A stretch of DNA of 64,000 bases from Steinernema hermaphroditum (GCA_030435675.1 CM059624.1:2256769-2320768), one strand, 5' to 3'; positions 12,501-23,844 are shown, numbered from the stretch's first letter. The notes: generated by a model from the sequence alone, not told the origin. Translations and numbers: made by a program.

Positions 12501-15466
12501 CGATGATCACGTTGCTGGAGTTCTTCACTTCGAAGTTGTTTTGATACCACTTGATGGTAGATGGGGGATTCGAGTCCACCTGCGTTTCGAGGACAAGCGG
12601 TTGGCCAGCCTTGAGATGAACTTCCTCGTCTGGCTGCACGGTGACCATCGGACGGTGGGGGAAGCCATCACTGGCGCGCGGAATACGGTAGACAATGTTT
12701 CGCGTCGTGGTGATGGTTTCGGAGTGCTGAGAGATGGTGCTCATTCCGCGATGCTCCCGATCGGATTCCTGGGCGCTGTCGTTGTATTTAACAGTTTCCA
12801 CGGAATCCTTTGAGTCTGAAAAGATGTAATAAGGAAATTTTGAGTATTTCAGATAGTGAACCTACCGGAATCAAAGTCGTCATAGTGTGATGTGACCACG
12901 GTTGTGACATTCTCAGTGAACTCCGGAAGGGATCGAGAAGAAGGCAGTATCTCCTCGAAGACGTGCTTCACCACAGTCATCGTTTGACATACTCCAGCAT
13001 CGTTCTCAGCCGTCACATTGTATCGTCCTTGTCGCACGGGAGGTTGAATCACCAACGTCGATCGATTCTGCTCGTTCAACACCGTACACTGCTTCGAAGG
13101 CTTCAGCTCGAATCCGTTGACATTCCAACGGATATCGGCTTGCGGCTTCGCGGCGACGTCTACGGTGAGAACAAGGCGTTCGTTGGGGTTCAGAACGATC
13201 TCCGCTGGGAGCTGATTGACGAACTCCGGGGCGGACGGGTGAAACTTCTTGAGTGGAGGCGGTGCGGAGGATGGCGAGAACGCACGCTTGAAGGTGGTGA
13301 AGGTTTGCGTGGTCTCCGTCATCGAAGCGTAGACGGGTTGATCGTCTTCGTAGCTTCGAACAGGAGATTCGTATTCTCGCTTGTGGTGGGCATGATCGGT
13401 TCGTGGAAGACTGGAGGAACGGGTGGTGTAGTGGGTGGTCCTAGTCGTTGTCTTCGTAATCGATTTGGCACGTTGAGATGATCCGGGTGGGGCGGGGATC
13501 GCCGCGCGACCTTGGTGGGATGAGAGAAGGTGGAGCTGCGCGAAGCTCGAGTCTGAAATAAGCGAAGGTCAGGGTGAATCGAGAATCAATTGTGAGTAAT
13601 TTCGTGCCAGGCGAAAAGTCAGTCCACCCCAGCCGGCACCGAACCCGTGACCTCTCTGATGACATTCCCAAAGCACTACCCCTCAACCACACAGTCACAC
13701 CAGAACAATGGAACATTAAAACACTGTATACCGTCTGTTTTAATAGTTTTGATTGCTTTTTTTCGCTATAAGGTGGGAAATATGAGTCAGCTGAGTGCCC
13801 TACCTTTCTCGATCTCGATGTAGCCGGTACTTTTCGCCGCTCCAAAGTCATTCTGCGCGACCACCGTGTACTTGCCCGATTTCGGTAGCTTAAACAGGGC
13901 AATGCAACGGTTCAGGTCCGGATAGAACATCTCCACGTCGGTAGACTGTTCCTCGACAATCATCTTTCCGTCCACATACCAGGTGAACCTGAACATTATG
14001 ATGTGGACAGTCTACGTTTCTTCTCCTACCTGACACCAGGTGATGATTCAACTTCTACATCGATCACCGCGTCAGTTCCCGGCTTCAAAGTGAGATTTGG
14101 CACTTGATTACGGAATTTCGGAGGTTGTCCGATTTTCTCCTTCATTTCTTGCGTCATAAACTCTTCGCTCACCAGCTGTCGTTGAGAAGCTGGGATGCTT
14201 TTGAGCGTTTTGCTTTCTAAAGAATTCGATGGTACTAAACGCTGACAAGAGGCGAATCAAACCGTTGACAATGACGTAGCCATAGGTTTTGGAAGTTCCA
14301 GCAGGATTGCTGGCCGAACAACTGTACACTCCCTGTTCTGGGCCCTCTACAGTGAGTGTCGAGATGTTTAGGCCATGCCGAACGCGGAAACGTTTTCGAT
14401 CCTGGTTCGCGGGTCGGTCGTTGACGAACCAGTCGAACATCGCCGGTGGCGAGCTGGAGACTTCGCATACTAGCGTCAAGGTGTCGGTTGAGAGCACGCG
14501 GTACGCTTTGATGACCTGGAAGCAAGCATTGACGCCATGTAATCCAGAGACTTTTTCAGTACAGCAGTAAGCCATTCATGACAAGTCAATACAGTAAACC
14601 GACCAATACTAGGCCACAACAGTTAGATATCGGTACACTAGAATACAACACGGCCAATCAGGACAGCTTCATAAGTACAAAAGCTGCCCACTTTATTAGA
14701 CCATCGACGACTTAATCGCAGGGAGGAAACCATCGATTCAGAAAAAAAACTGTTTACGTTCATGGTCACATTGACACATACATTTGGACACATCGTCACA
14801 TTTGGAAATTGCAAAACATACCTGCACAAACTTCGGAGGTTGATGAGTAACGTAGGACTTGATTTCGGAAGACCAGTGCTCCTCAGTGAAGTGCAGATTC
14901 TGCGAACCGGTGTTCGTGATCAGATGGGTTTCCTCGATTGTGCTCGAGTTTACATTGTGCAACACTGTTTCGCGATCTGAAAATGGGAATATTTATATAA
15001 ATAATCATCACACATCTTTGTTCTATTCAAAGGGTGTTTTCCCAAAGGATCTCGATCTTTTTTATGTTTTCTTTTCGATGTCGATGTTTTCCCAAAGGAT
15101 GTCATCCTCTTATATTGTTCACTAGCGACTGCGAAATCGCGCGATCTTATAAGATGTTCGCATGATACAAAAGAAAAAAGCTTGTATCGGCCGGGAATCG
15201 AACCCGGGCCGCCCGCGTGGCAGGCGAGCATTCTACCACTGAACCACCGATGCCCTCTGATGCGTTGTTTTCGCATTGTATATACCACTGTTATTCCCAT
15301 TTTTCGCCCAAAACCAGAACTTACTTGAAGCATACGACGAGTGTGCAAGTTCGCCATCCCCTCCGGCGGGATACGGTCGATTCGCGTCGCCACTGGGGCC
15401 GACCCGAATCCGCACCGGGCGGACGGCTCGCTCGCCGGTTTGATTCGCTCGTTCTTCAGAACTCAT
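8..15466 (-). CDS. Giant Ig-repeat sarcomeric protein, titin-like, N-terminal part (partial at left edge)
   Basis: Fifteen exons in transcript order: 15466-15325, 14976-14822, 14515-14263, 14216-14030, 13988-13804, 13552-12866, 12815-11331, 9980-9636, 9591-9136, 8986-7155, 6622-6494, 6417-6221, 4487-4348, 3874-648, 563-8. Every junction is phase-consistent, giving 3,325 codons, and a GTAAGG donor at positions 7-2 shows the gene continues outside. The start ATG at 15466 has an in-frame TGA immediately before it. I count eleven Ig I-set domains (conserved Trp in W-Y/W-F; D-x-G-x-Y motif or a degenerate form), separated by Glu/Lys-rich and Ser/Thr/Pro-rich spacers. Proteins of this plan (titin, kettin, UNC-89 families) scaffold the sarcomere. 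No kinase, SH3, DH or Fn3 domain is visible in this portion. The spacing and spacers suit a TTN-1-like titin better than kettin, but orthology is not proven. Confidence 0.85.
648..3874 (-). other. 1,076-codon Ig-free exon of the titin-like protein
   Basis: A single open exon, entered through an acceptor at 3875 and left through GTAAGT at 647. It begins with a Ser/Tyr-rich stretch (YSYSYVPSP). The middle (about 2160-2800) has heptad-like Glu/Lys/Leu-rich sequence suggesting a coiled coil, and the later half is rich in Ser/Thr/Pro, with two 'RKSSIS' phosphosite-like motifs. No Ig, Fn3 or enzymatic domain was recognised. Its upstream intron begins with GC rather than GT (see the GC-AG finding). 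Confidence 0.8.
4488..6220. other. Large intron 12 of the titin-like gene, no coding signal
   Basis: This 1.7-kb intron lies inside Ig9. I see no convincing exon in it. It holds a stretch with a B-box-like GGGTTCAATCCC at about 4959-4970, possibly a decayed tRNA-derived element, and a GC-rich patch at about 5560-5790 of unknown nature. Confidence 0.5.
6221..9980 (-). other. Glu/Lys-rich spacer, Ig8 and first half of Ig9 of the titin-like protein
   Basis: Exon 8 (9980-9636) is Glu/Lys/Thr-rich, with repeated 'FEDT-(M/L)-x-x-EEKTS' phrases. Exon 9 opens with an amphipathic helical segment (VAEGIAQTLVAKVF) followed by Ig8, which keeps WYRDN and SGRYEC. Exon 10 (8986-7155, 611 codons) has no Ig fold. 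It carries repeated 'PGPSKKVxETxEYLQKE' phrases and then longer diverged repeats. Exons 11-12 lead into Ig9 (WFVDGDEI). The charged repeats resemble the elastic spacer regions of titins by composition only. Confidence 0.75.
6883..7033. repeat. Head-to-head pair of tRNA-like (SINE-like) remnants
   Basis: On the plus strand at about 6964-7030, TGGTCAAGTGGATAGC is followed by GGGTTCGACTCC, resembling A and B boxes of a tRNA-type RNA polymerase III promoter. On the minus strand at about 6945-6885 a similar arrangement reads TGGTACAGTGGATAGC then TATTCGAGTTCC. Neither folds into a full cloverleaf by eye. Both are inside intron 10 of the titin-like gene. Confidence 0.4.
10393..11313 (+). mobile_element. 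Dead Tc1/mariner-superfamily element with ~205-bp inverted repeats
   Basis: The 921-bp element is flanked by TA on both sides (10391-10392 and 11314-11315). It starts with CAGGGTGTTCCATAAG, whose inverse closes it. The terminal inverted repeats run about 205 bp (10393-10598 and 11109-11313) with few mismatches. Between them on the plus strand lies a transposase remnant: VKIWAKIEG and PVFIEKGV, then after stops QQDRAQAH and PDLNPQDYPIYGFLE. The spacing between the second and third catalytic Asp is 37 residues, i.e. DD37D, the signature associated with maT-type elements. The N-terminal part is missing and in-frame stops interrupt it, so it cannot make transposase. It sits in the intron between exons 7 and 8 of the titin-like gene, opposite to transcription. 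Confidence 0.9.
11331..14515 (-). other. Ig domains 1-7 of the titin-like protein
   Basis: Exons 3-7 encode seven Ig I-set folds, roughly residues 94-1030. Ig1 is in exon 3, Ig2 is split over exons 4-5, Ig3 is in exon 6, and Ig4-Ig7 share the 1,485-nt exon 7. Each shows the core Trp (as WFVND, WYVDG, WNVNG, WYQNN, WRVNN, WFADG, WYLNG). The C-strand phrase W-x-x-N-x-F-E-(V/L)-K recurs in Ig3-Ig5, indicating recent relatedness among these domains. Most of these domains lack the usual second Cys, as is common in muscle I-set domains. Confidence 0.85.
15183..15253 (-). tRNA. tRNA-Gly(GCC)
   Basis: The 71-nt cloverleaf reads GCATCGG TG GTTC on the 5' side and carries anticodon GCC in the loop CTGCCAC, with T-arm GGGTTCGATTCCC. 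The discriminator base is A. The acceptor stem pairs except C2 opposite A71 (CCGATAC instead of CCGATGC). It lies within intron 1 of the titin-like gene on the same strand. Confidence 0.9.
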
Positions 15467-18400
15467 TCACGCAACTCTCGTCTTCTTCGCCACCTGCCAC
15501 TCCCATAAGCGGGGATGATGTTCTGCGTTTGTGGCGTTCGGGGGAGCGGGGGTGAGGAGACTCGAATGGTGCGTTTCTGCAAAATGCAAAAACTTAATCG
15601 ATCAGGGTGGATTGGACGAGCGATCGAGTGGCCACGGGATAACAAATGCGCGGCCGCGGGGCACTTGGAGGAGAGGAAGTGCCGTGTCAGGTGGTAAGTT
15701 GTGGGCCGAGGCTCGTTGAGCCGACGTGTGGTGGAGGATGGGGGAGTGTAAACAGATTTTATTGAGACATCCCCGAAAAATATACAGACTAATCACAGCG
15801 ATTTGTTTTTTGAAGATTCGATTTCAGTTTTTAAGTGCTCTAAATGTACGGGAGCGATAGCTAGGCGATTTAATGTGTCTTGGGAGAGCAAACATGATTA
15901 TGACAGTTTCTAAGCTTTGTACAGGATGGTCGGTGGAACGAAATGGATCGAACGCAATTCAAAGCCCTTTTTTCACTACTGGGATTTACCTATCAGAATT
16001 CGCCGAAACCCGAAACGAGACAATTCTTTCTTGAAAAAGAAAATAGGGAAAATTTGTGGTAGTTCAAGTGTTACACTGCGCTAGAGTTATCGGAGTCGCA
16101 TTAGAAAAACCGCATTTTTCCAGTACGCACCAATTTAGAGGTTCTATTGAGAAACTTTCAAATGAAGTGGCTTAGCCCCAATGTTGCGTGCCAGCACAAT
16201 CAATAAAAATTAAACCGATCAAAAAACCAGGTCCGATTGGACATCAAACTCGAAAACCCGAAACCGAAAATTTTTGAATGGACTTTGTCGTTGCTCTGTC
16301 AATTGTTTTGCTCGTGTTGGACACTGACGTTGGGGCAAATCTAGATGAACTGGCAATATTTGAATCGAACGTCAAAATTGGTCCGTACTGCAAAAATAAA
16401 GGCGGATTTTCGGGTTCAATCCGATAACAACTCTACACTCCGCTTTAAGTCATAACCAGAGGTGGCGATTCGATGTAATTTCACAGTCGGTTGGCTCCGA
16501 GCCAAGCTGAGCCGTCTTCCGGCCGCCGCAACCTATACTTTTTGTAATTTGCACATTTTTGAATATTCTCCCAAGATATGCGCAACTTGCCACCTGCTCA
16601 TTCGAGATTAGAGATCGTAAGCGACCTTTGTCGCCCAACCCCGCAGCCAACCCGTCTATCCCTCTGTTTGTTAATTGTTACATTAACAATTGTTTAACAC
16701 GGAACACGACCTCGAGAAGCTTACAGTGATCACGCAACATAAATGGTAAAATGAGAAATAAACGATAGTGACAAAAAAGTGCATGAACCTTTCCATTCAA
16801 TGATTATATAGGACTCACACAGCTCTACTCACATAGCTCTGTACGTACGCGTAATAAGTTTATCGCTTAAAATATGCATCGCAAAACTTAAAACTGGTCT
16901 TCAAAAATTAAATAAAGACATTTCCGGTTCCAACGCTCTCATATTCGATTTTTTAATACGTGCCATTTGTGTTGAGTGAGCCTGTGGTCTGTGTTCAAAA
17001 AATATCTTTTTTAGGCAATTGAGGTTTCAATAAAAATTTGTCTTTTCAAAATGGATCACGACAGTAACAGAGTAGTAAACGATAATGTTAAAGAGAAGAA
17101 TATGGGACGCAGAAGAATGCATTACGGACAATAAAAAACAAATGAGAGGCCAAAGAACGCAGGAATCGCTCTCAGCAGATCGCTCTCAGCACAGTGCTGT
17201 GCATTCTGCATGCATCTCTGATTGTGAAAACATATGTAAATATCGCCGAAAATATCACGATCAAAAGCAATCCGAGCCTGTACGGCCAACTCTAGGTGGA
17301 ATGCCTAAAATACATCTCATTTACTATAGTTTGCCTTTTGCCCAGAGTCACAGGTGACTATCGTATTATTTATGATTGGTGATAAGTGCCACTCGCACGA
17401 GAGCGAAGATCAGATTGCAAAGAACGCTGCATTGGACGAGGCACAGCTGTAAAATAGGAGAGAATTCTAAGGACAATAATTATGCACGTCAATATAATTA
17501 TTCATTATGCGCTCTGTAAGCTTTGGGTAAGGTTCAGTAAGGAATCCAAGGACAGCAGTCGTACATAGCGATGGAACAGAGCCTTTCTGTGCTCATAAGT
17601 CCACTAACAAGTTTATCTCATAGGGCCATTACAATATGTATAGCTCACCAATATTGATACAAAAGAATTCTGCTCAAAAAATGAGCGCTTGAAAACAGGA
17701 CAGGGCTGCGAAATAAGGTAGAGCTCTTGCGAAAAGAAGTCGATTTTAAATGAACATGATTATTCGCTATGTGCTCTGAAAGCTGGAGGTAAAGTTCAAT
17801 GAAAAATCCTAGAAAAACGATAAAAAAATGACCAGAAAGTATGAGCTGTCGGTCTTTTTAGTGTTTGGCATTGAACTCAAAAAAATATATAGTAGCAAAA
17901 ACTTCCTTTTTTTGTGTACTTGCTAGTGTATTACCTGTATACATAGTTTTATCCTTTGATATGTGAAAAGCCTGCAGATTGTATCACTTTCAACACCGCA
18001 CGCTGCTAATATCACACGTAATGTCTCCGAACGCACTTTGACAAACCAGTCGCACATCTGTTCACGCAAAAACACGAAGACGGGAAACACATCTGTGAGG
18101 CACTCGAAGTTTATGAGTCATAAAAGTTGCGGCGTGTCGGAGCATTGCTATATCGAGAACTACAAATTACTAGGACCGTCAAGGATAGGTATTGGGTTGG
18201 TGACTTTAATTATTTGTACTTTGGTAGGTTCGCGTGGAAGCTTTTCACTAAACATTTCGTTAATGTTTCTCATCGTTCAGCGTATAAAGGGTGGGCCACC
18301 AAATCGACTCCTGTTCGAGTTTTTCGAGGATTCTTTTCAATGGCTCAAAAAATCGGATTTCAAAAAGAGGTTCCCTACATAGAGTCATCCCAGAGGAATT

Positions 18401-20047
18401 CATCGATTGTCACATTGTTCGATTGCTTAGGTACCGTGATAAAAAAATAGTCAACTAATAAAAGCCACACGATTTGTAGAGATGCAGTATATTACGCCGA
18501 AAACAAAAAGAAAGTGAGAAATACAAATAACTGTATGGGTAAATGTAAAATTGTGATAATGTATAAAATTTGGACCAATTTATAAAATATGAGGATTTTA
18601 TGAGGGCGTTAAGGCGTTAGGGTATGAAGGCTCCTGAGATTCCGAGAACTTACATGGGAACCGTTCTAGAACAAGGTAGGTGTCACAATTAAGAAATCCT
18701 ATGAAAATTTGGCTACGAAGGAAGTAGATATGCCGGCCAGATTTGTTTTGTATTTGAGGACAATTACAATTTAGTTTCTGTCCAGAGCCATAGTTTATAG
18801 AGTATTTCTTTTTTCTAGTATTTATTTCTAGTATTTCTTATGCTTCCTAATTCTGTTGAGGACAAGCTAACATGGGACAGCAAAACATCATATGATTTAT
18901 GCGAATTTTCAAAGAAATAAACTTGCCTTGTATATTTATAAGATCTCATTGGCAACAACGAAACAAGGTAACGGGAGTCAAGTTCAAGAAAATCACGTAA
19001 TCACACGAAAACACGCCCACGATATCATCAGATCACGCCAGGCAATACCGCATATCACAAGACAAATCTTGTCCCCGTTGCCTTAGAGAAGACCCTATCG
19101 CGATTAAATCTTCTGCGATGGCGACTCGAGTGGCTCGCGAAGAGAACGTCTGCCAAACGTTCCTCTCCGCTCACGTCTCGGCCCGGTCTACTGTTTCCTG
19201 CTGCTGACGACAGTGGCGAACTTCGCAGTCGGCTGGATTGGCTCGAAATCTGCTGCTGGCAGCGTTGGCCCTGTGGCCAGCAGCCTCTCGACGGACGGTT
19301 TTTTGCCGCTCTCTCGGCGCTCCCCCTGGCTCGTGGATCTCTCCAGTGACGGGCGGCGATCGCCTCCTGTTTCAACAGATTTTCCGCAGCCGGCGATGCT
19401 GTAAAACCCCACGCAGGCGGCCCGCTTCCGTCCCTCCTCCTAGGCGACGATCGGCGTCGCCGCCGACTCGGCTGCCGGGTGATGAGTAATGAGACGACGG
19501 TATGGTGTTGTAAACAAGCACAGCGGTCATTTGTGTTCGTGACCTCAGCGCCAAGTGGTTGGTGTTGTTTTCTATTTCCGATGAACCGAAATAGATCTGA
19601 AACCCGGAGAAATCAATCACGGAAAATGGTGATATTCCATTTTGACGGCGGTGCAACATCGTTGACTTCTACAGTTCATAAATGCGGTAAACACACGGGA
19701 GCCTTGATGAAGATTTAGGATTGATGATTATGGAATCGTTTCTATTCAAGTCTAACCCGGTAGACAATTGATAGTCTTGTGGCCTCTGGTAGCAGGAACC
19801 AGTCTACCTCTAACTGTGTGAGTCGATCATTGCGAACGCGTTTGATTAGTAATCGATCGGGGTAGGTTCGGCACCGACCTCAACCCTCAATTTTCTCTGC
19901 TGTCTGAAACCGACACGAATAATGATTTTATCATCTCCGCAATCCCTTGTGAACAGAAAAATACACATCCGGAGGAATAGAACAAAACCTATGAAAGGTA
20001 AACACATGAAAAATCTAGCAGCATTTCATATGCTAGTTTAAAAATTT
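15467..20047. other. Gene-poor intergenic stretch upstream of the titin-like gene
   Basis: No ORF here looks like protein. The first 300 bases, GC-rich with G-runs, probably contain the promoter and 5' leader of the titin-like gene. A weak direct repeat pairs about 17500-17550 with 17755-17810 (shared core TTATTC..TATG.GCTCTG). A GC-rich island at about 19100-19490 is open in several frames but has no recognisable product or clear splice sites; it could be an alternative first exon or promoter. A B-box-like AGGTTCGGCACC lies near 19865. Confidence 0.5.
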
Positions 20048-20119
20048 GGGCTGAGCCGGGGATTGATCCCGGGACCTCTCGCACCCTAAGCGAGAATCAT
20101 ACCACTAGACCACTCAGCC
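20048..20119 (-). tRNA. tRNA-Pro(AGG)
   Basis: A 72-nt cloverleaf with acceptor GGCTGAG/CTCAGCC fully paired, D-arm GGTCTAGTGGTATGA, anticodon loop TTAGGGT (anticodon AGG) on stem CTCGC/GCGAG, and T-arm CCCGGGATCAATCCCCGG. No intron. It is divergent from a second copy 104 bp away. Confidence 0.95.
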
Positions 20120-20223
20120 ATGAGTCTCTTCCTTTCTCGATGATCTCCTCCTCCAGGGGTATCGATGACCTAATTGATTGAAACTCTCAGCGGACTTTCC
20201 CGTTAGGGATGCGCAGATCTTAC

Positions 20224-20295
20224 GACTGAGTGGTCTAGTGGTATGATTTTCGCTTAGGGTGCGAGAGGTCCCGGGATCAATCCCCGGCTCAGTCC
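20224..20295 (+). tRNA. tRNA-Pro(AGG), second copy
   Basis: Nearly identical to the minus-strand copy at 20048-20119. The acceptor pair is compensated (GACTGAG/CTCAGTC). The first anticodon-stem pair is U-G (TTCGC/GCGAG) instead of C-G. Anticodon AGG. Confidence 0.95.
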
Positions 20296-21128
20296 GAGTC
20301 TTTTACTTCTCAAAAATCACCTTATCAAACTGCTTTTCACTATTCACTGTTCACTGATTTCATAAACGGTTTCTCTATAAGCCGTCTGAAACATCTCTTC
20401 AACCCAATCTCCAAGCATCCATGCGCTTTCGACGGAGCCTCCGGGTCCCGAATTTCCTGCAAGTCACAAAACGTTCAAAATACATATCGAGAGTCTACGA
20501 TTCCTAGTGTTGCGGTGTAGTGGTTTATAACTTTTTTTTTCATCTGTTTTACGGTGATGGGATGGCCGTGCGATAATTTTCACAAATCGTAATTTATGTT
20601 ATTGGTTTTCCTGGTTAACTTTTCCATTTAAATTTAGAACACCACAAAATTGTCATCCTAGTCATCACCTGCATATCGCTGCAAAGCGCCTAGAAAACTC
20701 CGCAACGCCGAATGCCACATCTGTTCCGTCTTCTGTCTGTGTAGGAGTTCAAAAAACGTCGCTAATGGTTGCGGCGATGAATGGCAGAAGGAGACGAACG
20801 CGACAGGTCAATCGCCATTTGCCAGATAGATGAACGACATGCACGAGGAATTAGCTAATTCATTGAAAGGGGATGAAAGGAATTTGTCTTATGCTTCGTT
20901 CATACAGTCGGACGATTGAACATCAGAAATATTTGTCTATTGTTACAAAAGACCAAACAGATCTGAACTCAAAAAATACCAGAACCGCTTCGGATACTAC
21001 GTCGTAGGTCTGAGCAGGCCTGATACCGTAGCAAAAGACAATGTGGTCTTGAAACTCCTATGATCTATGAGAACTGGGAAAAAACTGAAAATGGGATGTC
21101 TGGCGTGTATATCACTTAAAAAGGTTCC

Positions 21129-21200
21129 TGGAGGTACGGGGGTTTGAACCCCGGACTTCTCGCATGCAAAGCGAGCGCTCTACCACTGAGCTACACCCCC
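21129..21200 (-). tRNA. tRNA-Ala(TGC)
   Basis: A 72-nt cloverleaf with TGTAGCTCAGTGGTAGAGC as 5' half, stem CTCGC/GCGAG around loop TTTGCAT (anticodon TGC), and T-arm CGGGGTTCAAACCCCCG. The acceptor GGGGGTG/TACCTCC cont­ains two G-U pairs, and the G3-U70 wobble is the alanine identity element. Confidence 0.95.
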
Positions 21201-22421
21201 ATATTCAACTAGTACTTCGAATACACATAACAAATAAACCATGATTACGGCTTTACTGCATGAACAATACTAATGGCACCGAGCGTCTCAGAATCAATTT
21301 TTCATTGTCCTCCTTTCATTTATTGCTGTCATTGGTAGCTTAGCCACTGTCGCTGAGAAGCCCATCCCCGTCCCCTATGCAATGTTCTCATCTATTTAAA
21401 CCACGTAAATGTTATATAAAGTAATTCCACTGAAACCACTGACTTCATAGTGTATCGGCCAATAAAATGGCATTCTCTTTGAATAAATCTCTGAATAAAT
21501 GACACCTTTCTCTCGCGTTATTCTATCCCAAGTATGAATCGGACCAACAACTGGACTCATACGACTACAGTGACTCAAGGCGCTTTTGGGTTCTACACCG
21601 AATATTCGCATTGTATGCCAAAAACATGTCTCAGATCATCCACCGCTTGTCTTCACTCCCGCCATGGACACAGTGCCGTTCATCTTCTGCGATGCTGTTA
21701 TCTCTACGCTCACGAATCTGCCCAAAGCTCACGATCTTGGAAGCACATGGGGTGCCGTTTTGCAAACTCATCAAGAAATGCGCAAAGAATTTACCCTCTC
21801 TATCCTCTATTGTGATGAGAAATGAAACTATAGGATTTCACAACTGCCTGAGCCAACGCAACTTCTAAGCTTTGAAGAATTACGGAATCTCCCCGCGAAA
21901 TGCACACGTATTTATTCTATTATGATCGCAGGCTCTGGAAGTTTGGAACACACTTCTTCTGAAGGAGACATTTCGCAACTCTTAAAATAGGACTACGGCT
22001 TCCGGGTGTCCCAATTCCCTCTGGAAGCCAGGAGACTCACAACTGCCACAGAGTTTGCCGTCAAACCAAACGAGAGCGACTGAGTGACCGACCGCTCGTC
22101 ACCGCAACACGAGTGCCCGTGTCGAAAAGAAGCGCCGTCACTTTCTTTATAATCACTCCACCTTAACCCGCAACTTTTTAAGGTGATTCCATCTGTTAAC
22201 CACTCACCTCGTTTGATGAATCAACACATCAGGAACTGTCCACCAAATCCAGTTTGCGTCCTCCATTACGTAAGTGGCGCTCAACAGTGAAAAGATGTTA
22301 TGCAATATCTCCTGACCGCTCGTTCGACAAACACACCAAATCGTGAAACCAGTTCTTGACCATCTTATGTGTTATTTGTTGCAAACCACAATCGCTCGCA
22401 TTTCGTCCGAACACCTTCTCC
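21201..22421. other. Intergenic region with one copy of a dispersed repeat
   Basis: No gene supported. Positions about 21993-22120 match 57507-57640 (shared start ACTACGGCTTCCGGGTGTCC), a dispersed repeat described under findings. Confidence 0.6.
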
Positions 22422-23466
22422 ATGTTTTCCTCCTCTTCTCTTGTCCTCCTGCTATTCATAACCTCTTTGAATGTGTACCTACTGGAAGGATGTCTTTCCT
22501 CGGGCGTTTGCGTAACCTGCTCCCAACCACAACCCGTTTGTCGAGGCGGATGTGGAGGAGGCTACAGCTGTGGTCAGTATGGATGTTACAAGTAAATGAC
22601 CTCTTAAGATGAGGAGATATATATCGCTTTAGGGCCAGAGCGGCTTCTTCAAAAACGCTGCATATGTCAAAAAGGAAAGAGGAGTCTTCAGAGGAAGAGA
22701 TCTCGAAAGGGAGCGATGAGTTCGATGACATCATAGCGGATGACTTGGCTGTTTCTGAGGAATCGGTGGAGCGAGAGCCTGAGGAGCCGCAACCCAAGAC
22801 TGCCGACGAGAAATTTTTGGATTGTTGTCGAGAGCGCCATTTGCCAGATGAGTGCTTGAACAAGTGCTCGTTCAGAACGTATACGAGGGATGCTTTACAA
22901 GTAGGTGTCTCAAAAAGGGGCGCATTGCTCAAGGAACTTGAGGTGCTTGCAAAGATACGGCAGAGACTGCTTTTCCTTGGCGGCATATCACTCAAACATT
23001 GCTTATCAAAATGGTTTTAACTGTTTCAAGAGTTTCTCTGATGGACAGACAGTGAAATGTAAAAGCGCCCCTCGCATACATCCTCCTTTAGGCCATGTAC
23101 TTCCGCGTGGACCGATGTCCGATGCAGGCGGCCGCCGAAATCCAGTTCTGCGCCGCCCAAGGAAAGAATCACGTGGACTGCTGTGCTCGAAATGGAGTGG
23201 CAAGCACGTTGATCGGCGCGAAGTGTTTGACATTCTGCGATCAGACCCCTGGACAGGTCACTCAACTGGACTTCTCCTACTTGGCCTGCTTCGACAAATT
23301 CGAAAGCATGAAGAGCTGCTTCTGGTACGACATTAACAGAGATCAGAAAGTGCATTTGAGACGATCTGAGGGCCGATTTGGGAAGAGCAGAGATGAGCGG
23401 CCTGAGAGATTTGATGTGATTCGAAATGAGAAGCCTTTCGCCAGAAGGTTTGATATTATGGGATGA
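22422..23466 (+). CDS. Secreted DB-module protein with Cys/Gly-rich head and acidic linker
   Basis: Three exons: 22422-22591, 22633-22900, 23092-23466, phase-consistent, 270 aa. It begins with a signal peptide (MFSSSSLVLLLFITSLNVYL) and then a short Cys/Gly-rich segment (GGCGGGYSCGQYGCYK). A highly acidic Ser/Glu linker follows, and then a nematode DB module (Pfam DB), from KFLDCCRERHLP through C-x(n)-C patterns to YDINRD. DB modules are extracellular, many in nematode secreted proteins of unknown biochemical role. An Arg-rich tail follows the module. The start was chosen at the ATG opening the signal peptide rather than the longer upstream frame. AATAAA lies about 40 nt after the stop. Confidence 0.85.
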
Positions 23467-23844
23467 GACCTTTTATTGTATTTTGCATTCATCAGCTTAT
23501 GTGTGTACAATAAATAATATTCAGCCGGGTTCGTACTACAGAAGAAACCAAAGGAAAACGAACTACACCAATGATTTTCGTAGCAGGTATGTCGATTTTG
23601 AACTGACCTTCTCCTCGAAACTCATGTTTCTAATCAGCTTCCTTATCTAACCAGTTAATCTCATATGTAATCGCTGCAAAATTCACCGTGAACACTTAGC
23701 CGTGAATGACAATTATCTTAAAATCAAACAAAAATACGTTAAAACGCTAGAATTACCCTGGTCTAGGAATATAGTAACCGGTACGAGAATGGTCCCGACG
23801 CGATCACCCTAAGTAGCGCGCGAGCTAATACGTTATTTTTATTG

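Noticed and set aside
12016..12813. 265-codon plus-strand ORF
   Set aside because: Opposite-strand shadow of the exon encoding Ig4-Ig7.
17963..18382. 139-codon plus-strand ORF in the gene-poor region
   Set aside because: AT-rich, overlaps another ORF of similar length, and no protein features.
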